DNA of 64,000 nt from Bacteroidota bacterium (GCA_020160935.1 JAIUPL010000009.1:153152-217151), one strand, 5' to 3'; counted from the first letter of the stretch, positions 1 to 11,244 are shown. Numbers and translations are program-made. The notes: generated from the sequence alone by a model not told the origin.

Positions 1-1
1 C

Positions 2-1537
2 GAACTGTCGGACATGGACCTCACCGAACTGAGCGCAGCACTGGCCAACGTAGAGCATAGCATGAGCGAACGCCAGCAGGCCATCGCCCGCGATGTGCTG
101 AAGGAAATCCGTTTCAGGCTCACCTTCCTGTTGCAGGTCGGCCTCGATTACCTGGCGCTCAACCGGCCAGCCCGCACCCTGTCGGGCGGAGAAAGCCAGC
201 GCATTCGCCTGGCTACCCAGATCGGCTCGCAACTGACCGGCATCACCTACATCCTCGACGAGCCGAGCATTGGCCTGCACCAGCGCGACAACATGCGCCT
301 GATAGAAGCGCTGAAAAACCTGCGCGACATCGGTAACAGCGTGCTTGTAGTGGAACACGACCGCGACATCATGCTGCAATCCGATTACCTGATCGACCTG
401 GGCCCCGGGGCCGGAAAACACGGCGGGCAAATCGTGGATATTGGTACACCGGCCGATTTTTTGAAAAATCCCACCAAAACCTCCGATTACCTCGCCGGCC
501 GCACCCAATTGGAAATACCGGCAGTGCGACGTCTCGGCAATGGCAAATGGCTTGAACTGGAAGACTGCACCGGCCACAACCTCAAAAATGTGACCCTGCG
601 CCTGCCGCTCGGCACCTTTATCTGCGTCACAGGGGTGAGCGGCTCCGGCAAATCATCGCTCATCAATGAGACGCTATACCCCATCCTGCAAAGCCATTTT
701 TACAACAGCCTGAAACGGCCGCTGGCTTACAAGGAAATTCGCGGACTGGAACACCTGGATAAAGTCATCGAAATCGACCAGAGTCCGATTGGCCGCACGC
801 CGCGTTCCAATCCTGCTACCTACACCAACGTTTTTGGTGACATCCGAAAAATGTTTGCCGATACGCCCGAAGCAAAAATCCGGGGCTACAACTCGGGCCG
901 TTTCTCTTTCAATGTAAAAGGCGGCCGCTGCGAAGTGTGCGAAGGCGCGGGCCTGCGCACCATCGAAATGAACTTCCTGCCCGATGTGCAGGTACACTGC
1001 GAACGCTGTCAGGGCCGGCGCTACAACCGCGAAACGCTGGAAGTGCTGTACAAAGGCAAATCCATTTCCGATGTGCTGGATATGACCATCAACGAGGCGG
1101 CGGAGTTTTTTGCGCCTATTCCTTCTATCTTCCGGAAAATCAATACGTTGCAGGAAGTGGGCCTCGGCTACATTACCCTGGGGCAGCAAGCCACCACGCT
1201 CTCAGGCGGTGAAGCCCAACGCGTAAAACTGGCCGAAGAACTTTCCAAAAAAGACACTGGCCGCACCATTTATATTCTCGACGAGCCCACTACCGGCCTT
1301 CATTTCGAAGACATTCGCCAACTGCTGGCTGTGCTGAACCGCCTGGTGGAAAAAGGCAATACTGTCGTTGTGATCGAACACAACCTCGACGTAATCAAAA
1401 TGGCCGATTACATCGTCGACATAGGACCGGAAGGCGGCATGCGCGGCGGTAACATTGTTTGCGCAGGCACGCCGGAGGAAGTAGCCAAGGTAAAAGAGAG
1501 TTGGACGGGTATGTTTTTAGATAAGGAATTTCAGTAA
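2..1537 (+). CDS. uvrA: UvrA, excinuclease ABC subunit A (3' part; start lies outside the window)
   Basis: C-terminal part of the damage-recognition ATPase of nucleotide excision repair, which loads UvrB on lesions. The frame is open from base 2, so the true start is upstream. In order one sees the end of the first ABC module (signature [12 protein letters not shown], Walker B in [11 protein letters not shown]), the second Walker A ([10 protein letters not shown]), a zinc finger with two CxxC pairs (CEVC, CERC), the second signature [12 protein letters not shown], and [11 protein letters not shown]. The protein ends at FLDKEFQ, as in normal UvrA C-termini. About 510 residues of an expected 930-950 are visible. 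Nothing suggests it is broken. It does not appear to share an operon with the secreted protein that follows after 86 bp. Confidence 0.97.
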   Translation, partial: ELSDMDLTELSAALANVEHSMSERQQAIARDVLKEIRFRLTFLLQVGLDYLALNRPARTLSGGESQRIRLATQIGSQLTGITYILDEPSIGLHQRDNMRLIEALKNLRDIGNSVLVVEHDRDIMLQSDYLIDLGPGAGKHGGQIVDIGTPADFLKNPTKTSDYLAGRTQLEIPAVRRLGNGKWLELEDCTGHNLKNVTLRLPLGTFICVTGVSGSGKSSLINETLYPILQSHFYNSLKRPLAYKEIRGLEHLDKVIEIDQSPIGRTPRSNPATYTNVFGDIRKMFADTPEAKIRGYNSGRFSFNVKGGRCEVCEGAGLRTIEMNFLPDVQVHCERCQGRRYNRETLEVLYKGKSISDVLDMTINEAAEFFAPIPSIFRKINTLQEVGLGYITLGQQATTLSGGEAQRVKLAEELSKKDTGRTIYILDEPTTGLHFEDIRQLLAVLNRLVEKGNTVVVIEHNLDVIKMADYIVDIGPEGGMRGGNIVCAGTPEEVAKVKESWTGMFLDKEFQ

Positions 1538-1623
1538 TTTCATTGTTAAAAAACGGGAAAGTTGTTCCTTTGAGGTGATTTTTTAATCATTGCTCATAAT
1601 ACATCCTATTGCCCGTTTTCACC

Positions 1624-4600
1624 ATGAAAGTACGTCTCACGCTCATGCTGTTGGGTTTAACTGCCATTTTATCAGCCCAACGCCCCAACAATTCACTTCG
1701 CCTTCCCTATGCTGCTGAAATGCCCGCCTGGGCAGAACAACTCTACCGCGACGATATAGAAGTCAATGTATTCGAACTCGATGTGGCATATCGCCCCTGG
1801 AAAATTACCTATGATTCGCTCAAACTGGAAATGGCCCGCGCTGGCGCGACAATGCCAGTGAAGAACTGAAATGGCAATTCAGCGTCCATAAACTGTATTA
1901 CAAATACTACACGCGCTGGCGCAACAGCGTGCGTCCTTACATTACTTCGGATGGTTCGCTGGATTTTTCCTTAAAAACGGGTAAGGAAGTTGTCGAACAG
2001 CATATTCAGGCAGACCAGCCGGAAAGTTCCAACTGGACGTATCTGGGCCCGGTTATCACCCGATACAGAAAAAATGACAATGCAGCACAACCCGTTGTGC
2101 CCTGGCAAACCAATATTTACAGTTTTGATATTGCAGCCAGTGATCCCAATATTCTTTTTTACGGTACCGAAACGGGCGTAGTGGGCAAGTCGACCGACAA
2201 AGGACTGAACTGGTCGACCGTTGGTACCGATTATTTTGTTGATGACATCAACGCCGTTGCTATTTGCCCGACGGATCCCAACCTGGTGTATGCAGGGGAA
2301 TCCACCAACAGGGTATCTGTTTCTACAAATGGTGGCGCTACCTGGAGTGCAGCACTCAGCATTTCCAATTTTGGCTGCAACGACATCAAGTTCAAGCCCG
2401 ACGACCAGGAAGTAGTACTGGCTGCCGGCTCCAGCCTTCAACGCCGCACAGCGGGCAATGTGTGGACGAATGTACTGAACGCTCAAACCTATGATATTGC
2501 GTTCAAGCCCGGTGACCCGTCCATCGTGTATGTATTGGTAAAAAATGCAGGGCAAAACCTGTGCGAATTCTGGAAATCTACCGATGGTGGACAAACCTTT
2601 TCCATTCGCAGTTCCGGCTGGATCAGCGGCCTCACCGACGGCGGTGGTCGGCTTACAGTTACGCCAGCCGACAACAATCGCATTTATGCCGTGCTGCTCA
2701 CTGGTAGCGGGCCGCGTGTGATGCGCAGCAATGATTCCGGTGAAACATGGGCGGTCGTGGGTAGCAGTACCGATACCGGCCTTACAGGTTCCAATACCAG
2801 CGGCCCGCTGGGCATGAGTACCGGGCAGGGGTATTATGACCTCTCGATTGTGGCGTCCCAAACCAATGCCGATTACCTGATCGTTGCCACTACTTCCGCA
2901 TATAAATCCCTGGATGGAGGCGCTACTTATTCGCCCCTGGGCGGCTACCATGGCCCATTTGCCATACACCCCGACATACAGGAAATGGCAGCCAATGGCA
3001 GCGATACCTGGATTGTAACAGATGGAGGTATCAACCTTTCCACCGATTTTTATACTGCTCCGTCGGCCAACTATTTCCCGCGAATCAACAACATGCGCGG
3101 GACGGAATTTTGGGGTTTTGGCTCTGGCTGGAATGAAGACGTGCTGGTGGGCGGCCGCTACCACAATGGCAATAGCGCATGGCGGGAAGGATACCCGGCA
3201 GGCGATTTTCTGCGCCTGGGCGGAGGAGAAGCGCCTACTGGCTATGTCAATCCGGGCAATCCTTCTATGACCTATTTTTCCGATCTCTCCTCTGGCGGAG
3301 TCATTCTGCCCACTACCAACAACCAAAACGTGCAGACATTCACGGTCACCAAGTTTCCAAATGAACGTTTTTACCCCATGGAAGGTGCGGATATGGAGTG
3401 GGATCCGCGCTACATGTACACCTACTACCTCGGTAACGGCAACCAATTCTGGAAAACAACCGACAACGGGCTCAACTTCACCGCTCTTTTCACCCACGCC
3501 GTTTCGACGGCCAAAGTGCGTTATGTAGAAGTGTCGAGGAGCAACCCGGACGTTATTTATATCACGGTGTATGTAGACAGCCCGGAAGACGGCCAGTTGT
3601 GGAAAACCACCAATGGCGGCACGACTTGGACCCAATGCGCCAACCCGGGTAGCCTCAGTGCTTCGCAGCGGCGCTTTTCGCAAATTGCCGTGAGCGGCAC
3701 CGATGCCAATACCATCTGGTGGTGCTTCCGAACAGGCCCCAATGGCCAAAAAGTATTCAAATCAATCGATGGCGGCGCCACCTGGGCCAACTGGACTACT
3801 TCGGCGCTTGATAACGTGTCGGCTACCGATTTTATACACCAACTGGGCACCGACGGCGGCGTATATTTCCTCACCGGCAATGGCGCGAAAGTGTACTATA
3901 GAGATAACTCCACCAGCGTGTGGACGGCTTACAACACCAGCCTGCCGCTGAACATGTATGGCGATTTCGGCGGGGTGTTTGCCAAACCATACTACAAAGG
4001 CAACAAACTGCGCCTGGCCAGCGGGCATGGCATCTGGGAAGCCGATCTGTACACGCCATCCACAACTACGCTGGTGCAACCCATAGTAGACAACCCGATG
4101 CCATCGTGCAGCCGCGATACGATACAACTGGAAAGTTATTCAGTGATTAATGGCGCCGCATCTTACCAGTGGACCATAACCCCGACTCCTCAATGGGTGA
4201 GTAACCTCAACACCCGCAATCCCAAGGTGGTACTGGGCCCCACTGTCGGCGACTACTCCGTAACGCTCACCGTGACCGATAACAACGGCGTTAGCAGCAA
4301 ATCCATCCCCAATTACATCCGCAATCTGGTCAATGGCAATTTGTGTGGCGCGGATACCATTCCGGGAAAATCGCTCGTGCTCGACGGAGCCGGAGATTTT
4401 GCGGCTCCTAGCACCAGCCTCAACCTGAATTCCAACACCGTAAGTATAACCGCCTGGGTAAAACGCAATGGCGCCCAGGTCGACTTCTCCGGGCTGGTGT
4501 ATGCACGAGGCGGTACCACGAGTTCCGGACTCAGCATCACGTCCAGCAACCAGTTGCGGTACACCTGGGACGATGCTGCTGGCAGTTATAATTTCAATAC

Positions 4601-7286
4601 AGGCTTTGTCATTCCGGATAATACCTGGACGCATGTCGCCCTTGTCATCACACCCACCAGCGCAACCGTTTATATGAATGGAGTGCCGGCTACCAGAACG
4701 GCTGCGCACGCGGCAGAAGCATTCGATACACAACTCAAAATCGGCTTGGACAACGGGACACGTTATTTCAAAGGCCAGGTAGACGAAGTGACGGTATGGA
4801 ACAAAAGCCTTACACAGAATGAAGTGCGCCAATTGATGCACCTGACCCAGGTGCCCGCTTCACAGCCTAATCTGGTGGCCTATTACCAGTTTAATGAATC
4901 GACGACAAGTGCTTATGATAAAATAAGTACCCGGCACGCTGTATTTTCAGGAAATGCTACCACAACGACTTCAACGGGGCCATTTGGCGGCGGCCGATCA
5001 GCGCTGGTAAATGTTACGACGCCGGGCTTGAAGGATTTTGTTGGTACGGGCGTGAAACTCGCCTTTTCAAGCCCATGCTTTATTCCCAATGGCGACGTTG
5101 TGGTGAGCAGGATCAACCTGGCGCCTTATGCAGCGCCTTGCAGCGCCACCTATTCGTCGGACAAACATTACTGGATTGTTGACAACTATGGTAACACCCA
5201 GATTTTTGAGGCGCTGGACTCTGCCCGTTTCGAAAATTTCCTGGTGCCTGCTACCAATGTTATCCCTCCCCAGAATTATGTAATCAACATGCGCGGGGTT
5301 AATTCCGATCTGCCGGTTTGGACTACCGGGCAGCAAGGCACCTCCATTGGCGCGACCGGAGGCAGCAACGGACGCATCACGTTTGGTAAATCCTCGCGCC
5401 TCACCGAGTTCGGACCGAGCACTACCAATGTGAATACCGTTAATACTTTTGGCCAGTTTTTGATCACGGATCCTGTGACGACTATCATGGGGCCCGATAC
5501 TGTGTGTTACGGCGATCCGCTTATGCTCGATGCCGGCCCCGGCTTTTCACAGTATTCATGGTCAAATGCAGGAGGCAGCAGCCAAACAGCCACCTATCCC
5601 TCTGTGACAACCACCAATACCTATTATTCTACCATTACCGGGGTAAATGGCTGCCAGGTGGCGCCGGCCAAAGTGGTGACGGTAAAACCCAAACCTGCCA
5701 ATTTGCTGGTTACGCCCGCCAGCGGTACTATTTGTGTCGGGCAGAGCGTGAATCTGACTGCTGCAGCCGACCTGGCAGGTATTCAGAAAACGATTGGAAC
5801 CGATGCGGCTGTTACCGTAGGCAATTCTTCCTCCTCCACGCTGGGCCCCAACCCGCTTCAAAATTTCTATGGCGGGGTCAAACAACAAATGTTGATTACC
5901 GCAGCAGAACTAACGGCGCTGGGCATGAAAAACGGTTCCAAAATTTCCGGTATTTCTCTCAGCCTCGTCACGGCTAATACCAGTTATGCCCTCCAAAACC
6001 TGCGAGTAAAAATGCAGCATACCGCCCTGACAGCACTTTCTGCGTTCACGACTTCGGGCTGGACAACCATGCGCACAGCAGCCAGTTATACGCCTGTTGG
6101 TACCGGCTGGAATCTGATCCCATTCGATGCGAATACTACCTTCACCTGGAACGGCATTAGCAACTTGTTGGTGGAAATCAACTATTCCAATGCCAATACA
6201 GGGTCAAGCGCGCCTTACAACACTGCTTGCTATGGCGCGGCTACAGCGTCGGTAACAACGCTGCTGTATCGGGTTGACAATCAAACGGCTGCATCAATAG
6301 ACGCTTTTTCCGGCATACCCACGTACACCTACACTTCCAGAAATATACTGCAACTCACAGTTGCCAACAAACCGACGTACACCTGGTCGCCAGCAACAGG
6401 CCTGAATGCTACCTTGAGCCCCGATGTGACCGCTTCGCCCACGGTGACAACAACCTATATCGTAACGGCTGCCAACGGCGCCTGTGCTGTTTCACAATCT
6501 GCAACGGTTACAGTCAACCCTGTCATTCCGGTGATCTCCGGCCCGACAGAAGTGTGCAGCGGTTGCAACTTTATGCTCGATGCTGGTGCCGGATATACCG
6601 TTTATAACTGGTCGGATGGCGGCGGCGCCAGTCAGTCGGCCACTTTTTCCACTACCACAAGCACTACGTATATCATTACGGTGACGGATGCTACCGGCTG
6701 CACGGCTACGGCTACACACTCGGTTACGGTAACTGCGCTTCCAGTGGAACTGCTTTCCTTCAACGTGCGCAAGGAAGGCCGAAACAATGCGTTTTTAACC
6801 TGGAAAACCGCATCGGAAATAAGCCTGAGCGGATATGATGTGGAAATGTCGCGCAATGGAGCCGCATTTCAAAAAATGGGTTTTGTAGCGGCAAAAGGAA
6901 CGGCCGCCGGAAATGCAGATTATTCCTATTTGATAGAAGCGCTACCGGCAGGCAAGTATTTCTTCCGGCTCAAAATGATCGATCTGGACGGTAGCAGCAA
7001 GTACTCGGATATCAGGACCTTGTTGCTGGATAGCGAAGGTGCTCAAGTCTCCATTTACCCCAATCCAAGTATGGACGGCGTGTTCCAGATGGAATGGTCG
7101 GACACACAAATCGAACAAGCGGAAATCGAGATCATCAATGCCATGGGGCAGTTGCTCGACCGGAAAAAAGTGGAAAAAGGGACTTCAAATTTCCAGTTCA
7201 ACATCCCTGCTTCCGGCGTTTATCATGTGAAAGTACGGGCAGCAGGAGGTGAATGGATTGAAAAACGGGTGGTGGTTCTGAATTAA
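1624..7286 (+). CDS. Large T9SS type A cargo protein with sortilin-like repeats, apparent frameshift near the N-terminus
   Basis: Secreted multidomain protein of about 1,880 residues if the two frames are joined. ATG at 1624 opens a signal peptide (MKVRLTLMLLGLTAILSAQ) that runs in frame 1 to a stop at 1867-1869. The downstream frame is open from 1815 and carries everything else, so the shift lies between 1815 and 1866. Both frames read like one protein there, with a Tyr/Trp-rich segment leading into RPYITSDG. From the N-terminus: BNR/sortilin-type beta-propeller repeats (KSTDKGLNW, KSTDGGQTF, KTTDNGLNF, KSIDGGATW), a PKD-like domain, a LamG/ConA-like domain near residues 815-985 of the main frame, Ig-like segments, and a type A sorting domain (ISIYPNPS-like to RVVVLN). 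It could be a real pseudogene, or an assembly error of one missing base. The function beyond surface binding or enzymatic display is unknown. Confidence 0.85.
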
Positions 7287-7294
7287 AGGAGTGG

Positions 7295-7321
7295 GAGTCC
7301 ATAATTACTGCACATGGACTC
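7295..7321. terminator. Stem-loop after the T9SS gene
   Basis: Inverted repeat GAGTCCAT / ATGGACTC with an 11-nt loop, starting 8 nt after the stop codon. It is followed by a T-rich run (TTTATTTTGTTTTTC). It probably ends the plus-strand transcript. Confidence 0.5.
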
Positions 7322-7353
7322 TCCTCGGATGTTTATTTTGTTTTTCATTCTGG

Positions 7354-7386
7354 AAACCCATGAGGTTTTTAAAACCTCATGGGTTT
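7354..7386. terminator. Perfect 16-bp hairpin between convergent genes
   Basis: AAACCCATGAGGTTTT and its exact reverse complement, separated by one T. It lies between the plus-strand T9SS gene and the minus-strand vWA gene and is symmetric, so it could terminate transcription from both sides. Confidence 0.6.
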
Positions 7387-7477
7387 AACGCTCGATAAAA
7401 ATAAAAAATGGTCGTTTATTTAAATTACAAACTTGTGTTTTCAGGTAGACCCTACTGATAATGCAAAGAACATCACC

Positions 7478-7521
7478 GTGTACGCTACAGACTGTTGACT
7501 GACGACCGTTGACTGACGACT
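7478..7521. repeat. Solo half of the family B heptamer hairpin element
   Basis: GTGTACGCTACAGACT matches the right-hand core of the family B elements (GTGTACTCTACAGACT) with one change. It is followed by four 7-nt words of the form NNNGACT/NNNGACC (GTTGACT, GACGACC, GTTGACT, GACGACT). No complementary left arm is visible. It abuts the stop codon of the vWA gene, six bases away. Confidence 0.7.
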
Positions 7522-7526
7522 GTCCA

Positions 7527-9626
7527 TTAGTATGCCCCAAAATACCGCCGCAACAACCACTCCCCGGCCAGCAGCAGCGCCAGCAGGGCAAAAATCCATT
7601 TCAGGTTGATGAGCGGATTGGTTTTGGTGGTTTGATAAATGACCGGTTTTACGGTTTGGTTGTTTTTGATTTTATCAACAATGCTCGCCAGTTGTGTCGG
7701 CAAAACGGTTTCCCCTCCAAATTTGGCGCTCAACTGCCGCAGTACGGCATGGTTGGCCGTTGTTTCAAACAGTTCCTGCTGGATGGGCTGCACGTTGAAG
7801 CGCCCTTCCACGCTCAGGGCCTGGCCGTTGAAATTTGTAGTGGCTTTGTAGGAATAGGAGCCCACTGGTAAAATTCCCGCATTCAGGGTATAGGCTTTTC
7901 CACTTTTATTAAACGTGTAGGTAAATTCCTTTCCGTCGCGGTCGCGGATGCTCATGGCCACGTCGGGGTCGTTGGTCAGTTCGTAGTTGTCGTTGTACAG
8001 TTCGGCGCCGAAGGACACTACTTCATTTTCGTTAAAAATGTTTTTGTCCTGGGTAACACGGAATTTGCGTTTGTCCTCTTTCAGCGAGAGGTATTGCACC
8101 GTTTTACCCATCAATTCGTCAAAAATTTCCTGGTTCTGGTGCTGCAGGAAGTCGAACAGTCGCCAGCGCCAAAGGCCTTCCGCCAGAAAAATGCCAGTTT
8201 TGATGCCATTTTCCTCGCCTACGGCCAGCAAGGGCTGGTCGGTATCCACCTTGCCGATGCGTTTGTACAGGATGACCTGCGCTTGTTGGGTGGCACTGAA
8301 ATTACCGAAAGCGGCAATAGCGGGGTTGAATTTGGGCAGTTCCTCTGCAATGATCGGGCTCAGGCTAAAAGCCGCAAAACGAGTAGAAACCTTGCCTTGC
8401 ACATCGTCGCTCTGGCGACCATCGCTTTGCACGTTGACGAGGTGCTGCGCTTTACCCAGAGCGGCGTATCCGGCTTGCATGCCGGCGATAAACAGACGTG
8501 GTATGCGTTTTTCATTCAGGGTATTCAGCACACCTGAAATATCATTGGTAACGGAAGGCAGGTTGTGCAGGATGACAAAATCGGATTTTCCTACGTCCAG
8601 CCCGGGATCGTTGATATAGGCGATGTTGACCTGGTAATTTTTATTCTGTTCCAGGGTGGTTTTCAGGGTGGTCAGGTCGGGGTGCGGGCTGTTGGCCAGC
8701 AGCAGTATCTTCTGGCGGGCATCCAGCACATCTACAAAAATTTCCTTGCGGTTGTTGACTGTAGAGGCTTCGCCTGGCAAGCCTGCCACGGTAACGAGGT
8801 ATTGCGCTACGCCGGGTTTGTCGGCATCGATCTGAATTTCCTTCGTCGTGAAAAAGTCATTGCCTGCTATGCTGATCGGAATGCTTTGCAAGTTGCGCAC
8901 CTGCCCATCGTCCACTTTCCCGATGTTCAACACCGTTTGTTGTCCGGCGCAATTGGTGGCCGCTACGTCGATTTGCAGGGTAAACTTGTCGCCCAGATAA
9001 GCGATTTTGTTGTGGAAAACGCGTTTTACCAGCAGGTCTTTTTTAGGCGTCGTATCGCCCAGCGCCACGGTGTACACAGGCGCTGCGAGGGCAGCATCGG
9101 CATAGGCGGGGTTGCTTCCTTCGTTGTAAATGCCATCGGAGGCGACCACTACAGCGCCCAGATTTTGGCCTCCGTACAAGTCGTATATGCCTTTCAGCAT
9201 TTCCGACAGGTTGGTGATTTTGTCGGTAAAATTAAAATCCACCCCTTCGCGCACCTGATCGCCAAACGAGAGTTCGTGCACTTCATAATTTTCCGAAAGC
9301 CCGTCTTTCAGCGCCTGCCAATTTTGCTTGTAGGTATTCAACGCTTCACCCTGCATATCGGCGCCTACGCTTTCCGATTGGTCTTGCGCCAGCACCACCA
9401 CCGGCTTTTTGGTCTCGGTGAGCAGGCTTTTCAGCAGGGGCGACAACAGCAAGGCGCTCAACAATGTAACGGTTAAAAAACGCAGCACGCCCAGCCAGCG
9501 GTGCAATTGGGGCGACTGGTCGCGAAAAGTAGTATCCCGGTAATACAACAAACCTGCAAAGGCGAGTCCCAACAAAACACAAAACAACAGGAACCACGCC
9601 GGGTATTGAAACGATAAATCGAGCAT
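7527..9626 (-). CDS. Membrane-anchored von Willebrand factor A-type protein
   Basis: About 699 residues from the ATG at 9626, chosen because MLDLSFQYPAWFLLFC begins a normal first membrane helix; an upstream extension is compositionally odd. Two N-terminal membrane helices (about residues 7-30 and 42-65) precede a vWA-like domain with an intact DxSxS metal site (AQDQSES) and a second vWA strand (VVVASDGIYNEG). A long beta-rich central part follows, with a C-terminal helix (WIFALLALLLAGEWLL) and a short cytoplasmic tail. The layout recalls BatA/BatB-like aerotolerance proteins, which often work with MoxR ATPases, but neither MoxR in this window is adjacent. The substrate is unknown. The gene is divergent from hpt. 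Confidence 0.85.
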   Translation of the reverse strand: MLDLSFQYPAWFLLFCVLLGLAFAGLLYYRDTTFRDQSPQLHRWLGVLRFLTVTLLSALLLSPLLKSLLTETKKPVVVLAQDQSESVGADMQGEALNTYKQNWQALKDGLSENYEVHELSFGDQVREGVDFNFTDKITNLSEMLKGIYDLYGGQNLGAVVVASDGIYNEGSNPAYADAALAAPVYTVALGDTTPKKDLLVKRVFHNKIAYLGDKFTLQIDVAATNCAGQQTVLNIGKVDDGQVRNLQSIPISIAGNDFFTTKEIQIDADKPGVAQYLVTVAGLPGEASTVNNRKEIFVDVLDARQKILLLANSPHPDLTTLKTTLEQNKNYQVNIAYINDPGLDVGKSDFVILHNLPSVTNDISGVLNTLNEKRIPRLFIAGMQAGYAALGKAQHLVNVQSDGRQSDDVQGKVSTRFAAFSLSPIIAEELPKFNPAIAAFGNFSATQQAQVILYKRIGKVDTDQPLLAVGEENGIKTGIFLAEGLWRWRLFDFLQHQNQEIFDELMGKTVQYLSLKEDKRKFRVTQDKNIFNENEVVSFGAELYNDNYELTNDPDVAMSIRDRDGKEFTYTFNKSGKAYTLNAGILPVGSYSYKATTNFNGQALSVEGRFNVQPIQQELFETTANHAVLRQLSAKFGGETVLPTQLASIVDKIKNNQTVKPVIYQTTKTNPLINLKWIFALLALLLAGEWLLRRYFGAY

Positions 9627-9780
9627 ATCTGGACGATAACGGAAAATAAAGGCTGCAAAAATGCAGAAAATCTTGCGATACAGTGTACGGAATCTGCCAA
9701 ACAGGCACTTCTGCACCGGAACGGCTGTTTTCTTTCGGACGAAGAGACAAAAAACAGCATGGAAAGTAACGCTGTCACTC

Positions 9781-9788
9781 TACTTTTG
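9781..9788 (+). promoter_or_regulatory. -7 box of hpt (TACTTTTG)
   Basis: Exact match to the Bacteroidetes -7 consensus TAnnTTTG, 21 nt before the chosen ATG of hpt. No clear TTTG -33 element is visible. Its position argues against an earlier start for hpt. Confidence 0.5.
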
Positions 9789-9809
9789 TTGGCACAAAAC
9801 TACAATCTT

Positions 9810-10379
9810 ATGCCTATGCTTTCCGAACCTGTCATTCATATTCGCGACCTCTCTTTCCAGCCTTTGTTCTCGGAACAGGAAGTACAACAACGGGTACAGG
9901 AACTCGGCGCTGCACTTACACAAAGCCATGCTCGCAAAAACCCGTTGTTTATCAGCATCCTCAGTGGCGCTTTTGTGTTTGCCTCCGATCTGATTCGGGC
10001 TTTTGACGCCGACTGTGAAATTGGATTTGTAAAACTGTCGTCCTACCAGGGTACCCGCTCTTCGGGCGATGTGCAAACCGTGATGGGGCTGGAAAAAGAC
10101 CTCATGGGCCGCCACCTCATCGTGGTGGAAGACATCGTCGATACGGGCCGGACGTTGCATTTTTTCCTCCATCACCTGGCACAGCAGCAACCCGCCTCCG
10201 TCACTACCGTAGCATTTCTGCGCAAACCCGAAGCCGTCGAATTTCAGGTGCCGGTGGAACATGTTGGTTTCGATATCGAAAATAAATTTGTGGTGGGCTA
10301 CGGACTGGATTATGACGGGCTGGGCAGGAACATTCCGGGGGTGTACCAGTTGATAGAGAGTGAGAGAGTGAGAGGGTGA
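9810..10379 (+). CDS. hpt: Hypoxanthine phosphoribosyltransferase
   Basis: Purine salvage enzyme that transfers phosphoribose from PRPP to hypoxanthine or guanine; cytoplasmic. It has the PRPP-binding loop VVEDIVDTGRTL (acidic pair ED followed by DTG) and the family strand ISILSGAFVFASDL, with the usual end VGYGLDYDGLGRN. ATG at 9810 is preferred (a second in-frame ATG is at 9816) because the -7 box lies just upstream. The last residues (ESERVRG) and the stop come from the GAGAG-type tandem repeat that starts at 10355, so the natural end has been replaced or extended by a few residues. Length, about 189 residues, is slightly long for the family. Confidence 0.95.
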   Translation: MPMLSEPVIHIRDLSFQPLFSEQEVQQRVQELGAALTQSHARKNPLFISILSGAFVFASDLIRAFDADCEIGFVKLSSYQGTRSSGDVQTVMGLEKDLMGRHLIVVEDIVDTGRTLHFFLHHLAQQQPASVTTVAFLRKPEAVEFQVPVEHVGFDIENKFVVGYGLDYDGLGRNIPGVYQLIESERVRG

Positions 10380-10409
10380 GAGAGTGAGAGGTGAGAGGTG
10401 AGAGAGGGG
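10355..10409. repeat. Family C tandem array C1 (AGAGAGTG / AGAGGTG words)
   Basis: Four 8-nt words (AGAGAGTG, AGAGAGTG, AGAGGGTG, AGAGAGTG), then two 7-nt words AGAGGTG and a remnant. It encodes the last seven residues and stop codon of hpt. No complementary arm lies nearby. The same 7-nt word recurs at 22401-22440 and 23744-23778. Confidence 0.85.
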
Positions 10410-10498
10410 TGTCATGGGGTGGGGTGATGGGCGTCATTTCGGAAGGTGGGTGTTGGGGGGCAAATTTGGGCTATCGAAAACAAACTAAAATCAGCCCT

Positions 10499-10978
10499 AT
10501 GATAAAAGAAGTTACCGGAGACATCACCCTTTCGAAAGCGCGTGCTATAGCGCATGGAGTAGCCCCGAACGACCATTTCGACAGCGGATTGGCCTTGAGC
10601 CTTCGGGAGGCTTTCCCTTCGATGTATAAAGATTTTAGACACTATTGCCACCAGTTTAGCCCCAAGCCCGGCAGTGCATGGATTTGGAGCGGGGCCGAAC
10701 GCCGGATCATCAATTTGTTCACCCAGGAAGCACCCCAAACCGATCGTTCGCACCCCGGAAAAGCCACTTTGTCGCATGTAAGCCATGCGCTCAAGGAACT
10801 AGCCCACCTCATTTCGCATGAAGGTCTGGACAGTGTGGCCGTTCCGCGTTTGGCTACCGGCGTGGGCGGGCTCGATTGGGAAGAGGTTAAACCGTTGATT
10901 TACAAATACCTGGACCCTTTGCCGATAAAAGTGTACGTGTATGCACATTTTAGCAAAGGTGTGCAGGCAGCAGAATAA
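10499..10978 (+). CDS. Macro domain (ADP-ribose-binding) protein
   Basis: Single-domain protein of 159 residues that resembles macro/Appr-1-p-processing proteins: an N-terminal GDIT strand, an AHGVAPNDHFDSGLA segment in place of the usual HGVN...GSG loop, a central IINLFTQE strand, and PRLATGVGGLDW, the typical phosphate-loop motif. Such proteins bind or hydrolyse ADP-ribose. The start at ATG 10499 is where homology begins; the region upstream is G-rich spacer. The next gene (DUF4342) follows 11 bp after the stop, which suggests cotranscription. Catalytic activity cannot be judged from sequence alone. Confidence 0.88.
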   Translation: MIKEVTGDITLSKARAIAHGVAPNDHFDSGLALSLREAFPSMYKDFRHYCHQFSPKPGSAWIWSGAERRIINLFTQEAPQTDRSHPGKATLSHVSHALKELAHLISHEGLDSVAVPRLATGVGGLDWEEVKPLIYKYLDPLPIKVYVYAHFSKGVQAAE

Positions 10979-10989
10979 ACCGTCAGCAT

Positions 10990-11244
10990 ATGGAAAACTC
11001 ATTCAAAGAAACCTTTGAAGCGCATGGTGAAAACCTGATGCAAAAGGTAAAAGAACTGATTGCCGAAGGCAACGTTCGTAAAATCATCATCCACAATGAA
11101 GAAGGCAAGGAAATCATGTCGATTCCTCTGACCATCGGCGTGGTAGGTGCTGTTTTTGCGCCGGTGCTGGCCGCAGTGGGCGCACTCGCTGCGCTGCTGG
11201 GCGATTGTACGATAACGGTGGAGAGAGAAGCGCCGGCTGAATAA
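10990..11244 (+). CDS. DUF4342 family small protein
   Basis: 84 residues. An amphipathic N-terminal part (KVKELIAEGNVRKIIIHNEEGKE) leads into a hydrophobic Gly/Ala-rich segment (GVVGAVFAPVLAAVGALAALLG), probably membrane-associated, and a final strand TITVERE. This is the complete DUF4342 pattern; the family has no known function. It lies 11 bp behind the macro-domain gene in the same direction, so the two are probably one transcript. Confidence 0.85.
   Translation: MENSFKETFEAHGENLMQKVKELIAEGNVRKIIIHNEEGKEIMSIPLTIGVVGAVFAPVLAAVGALAALLGDCTITVEREAPAE

Noticed and set aside
1971..3749. 592-codon minus-strand open frame over the first T9SS gene
   Set aside because: In codon register with the sense gene and without domain signatures; a shadow of codon bias.
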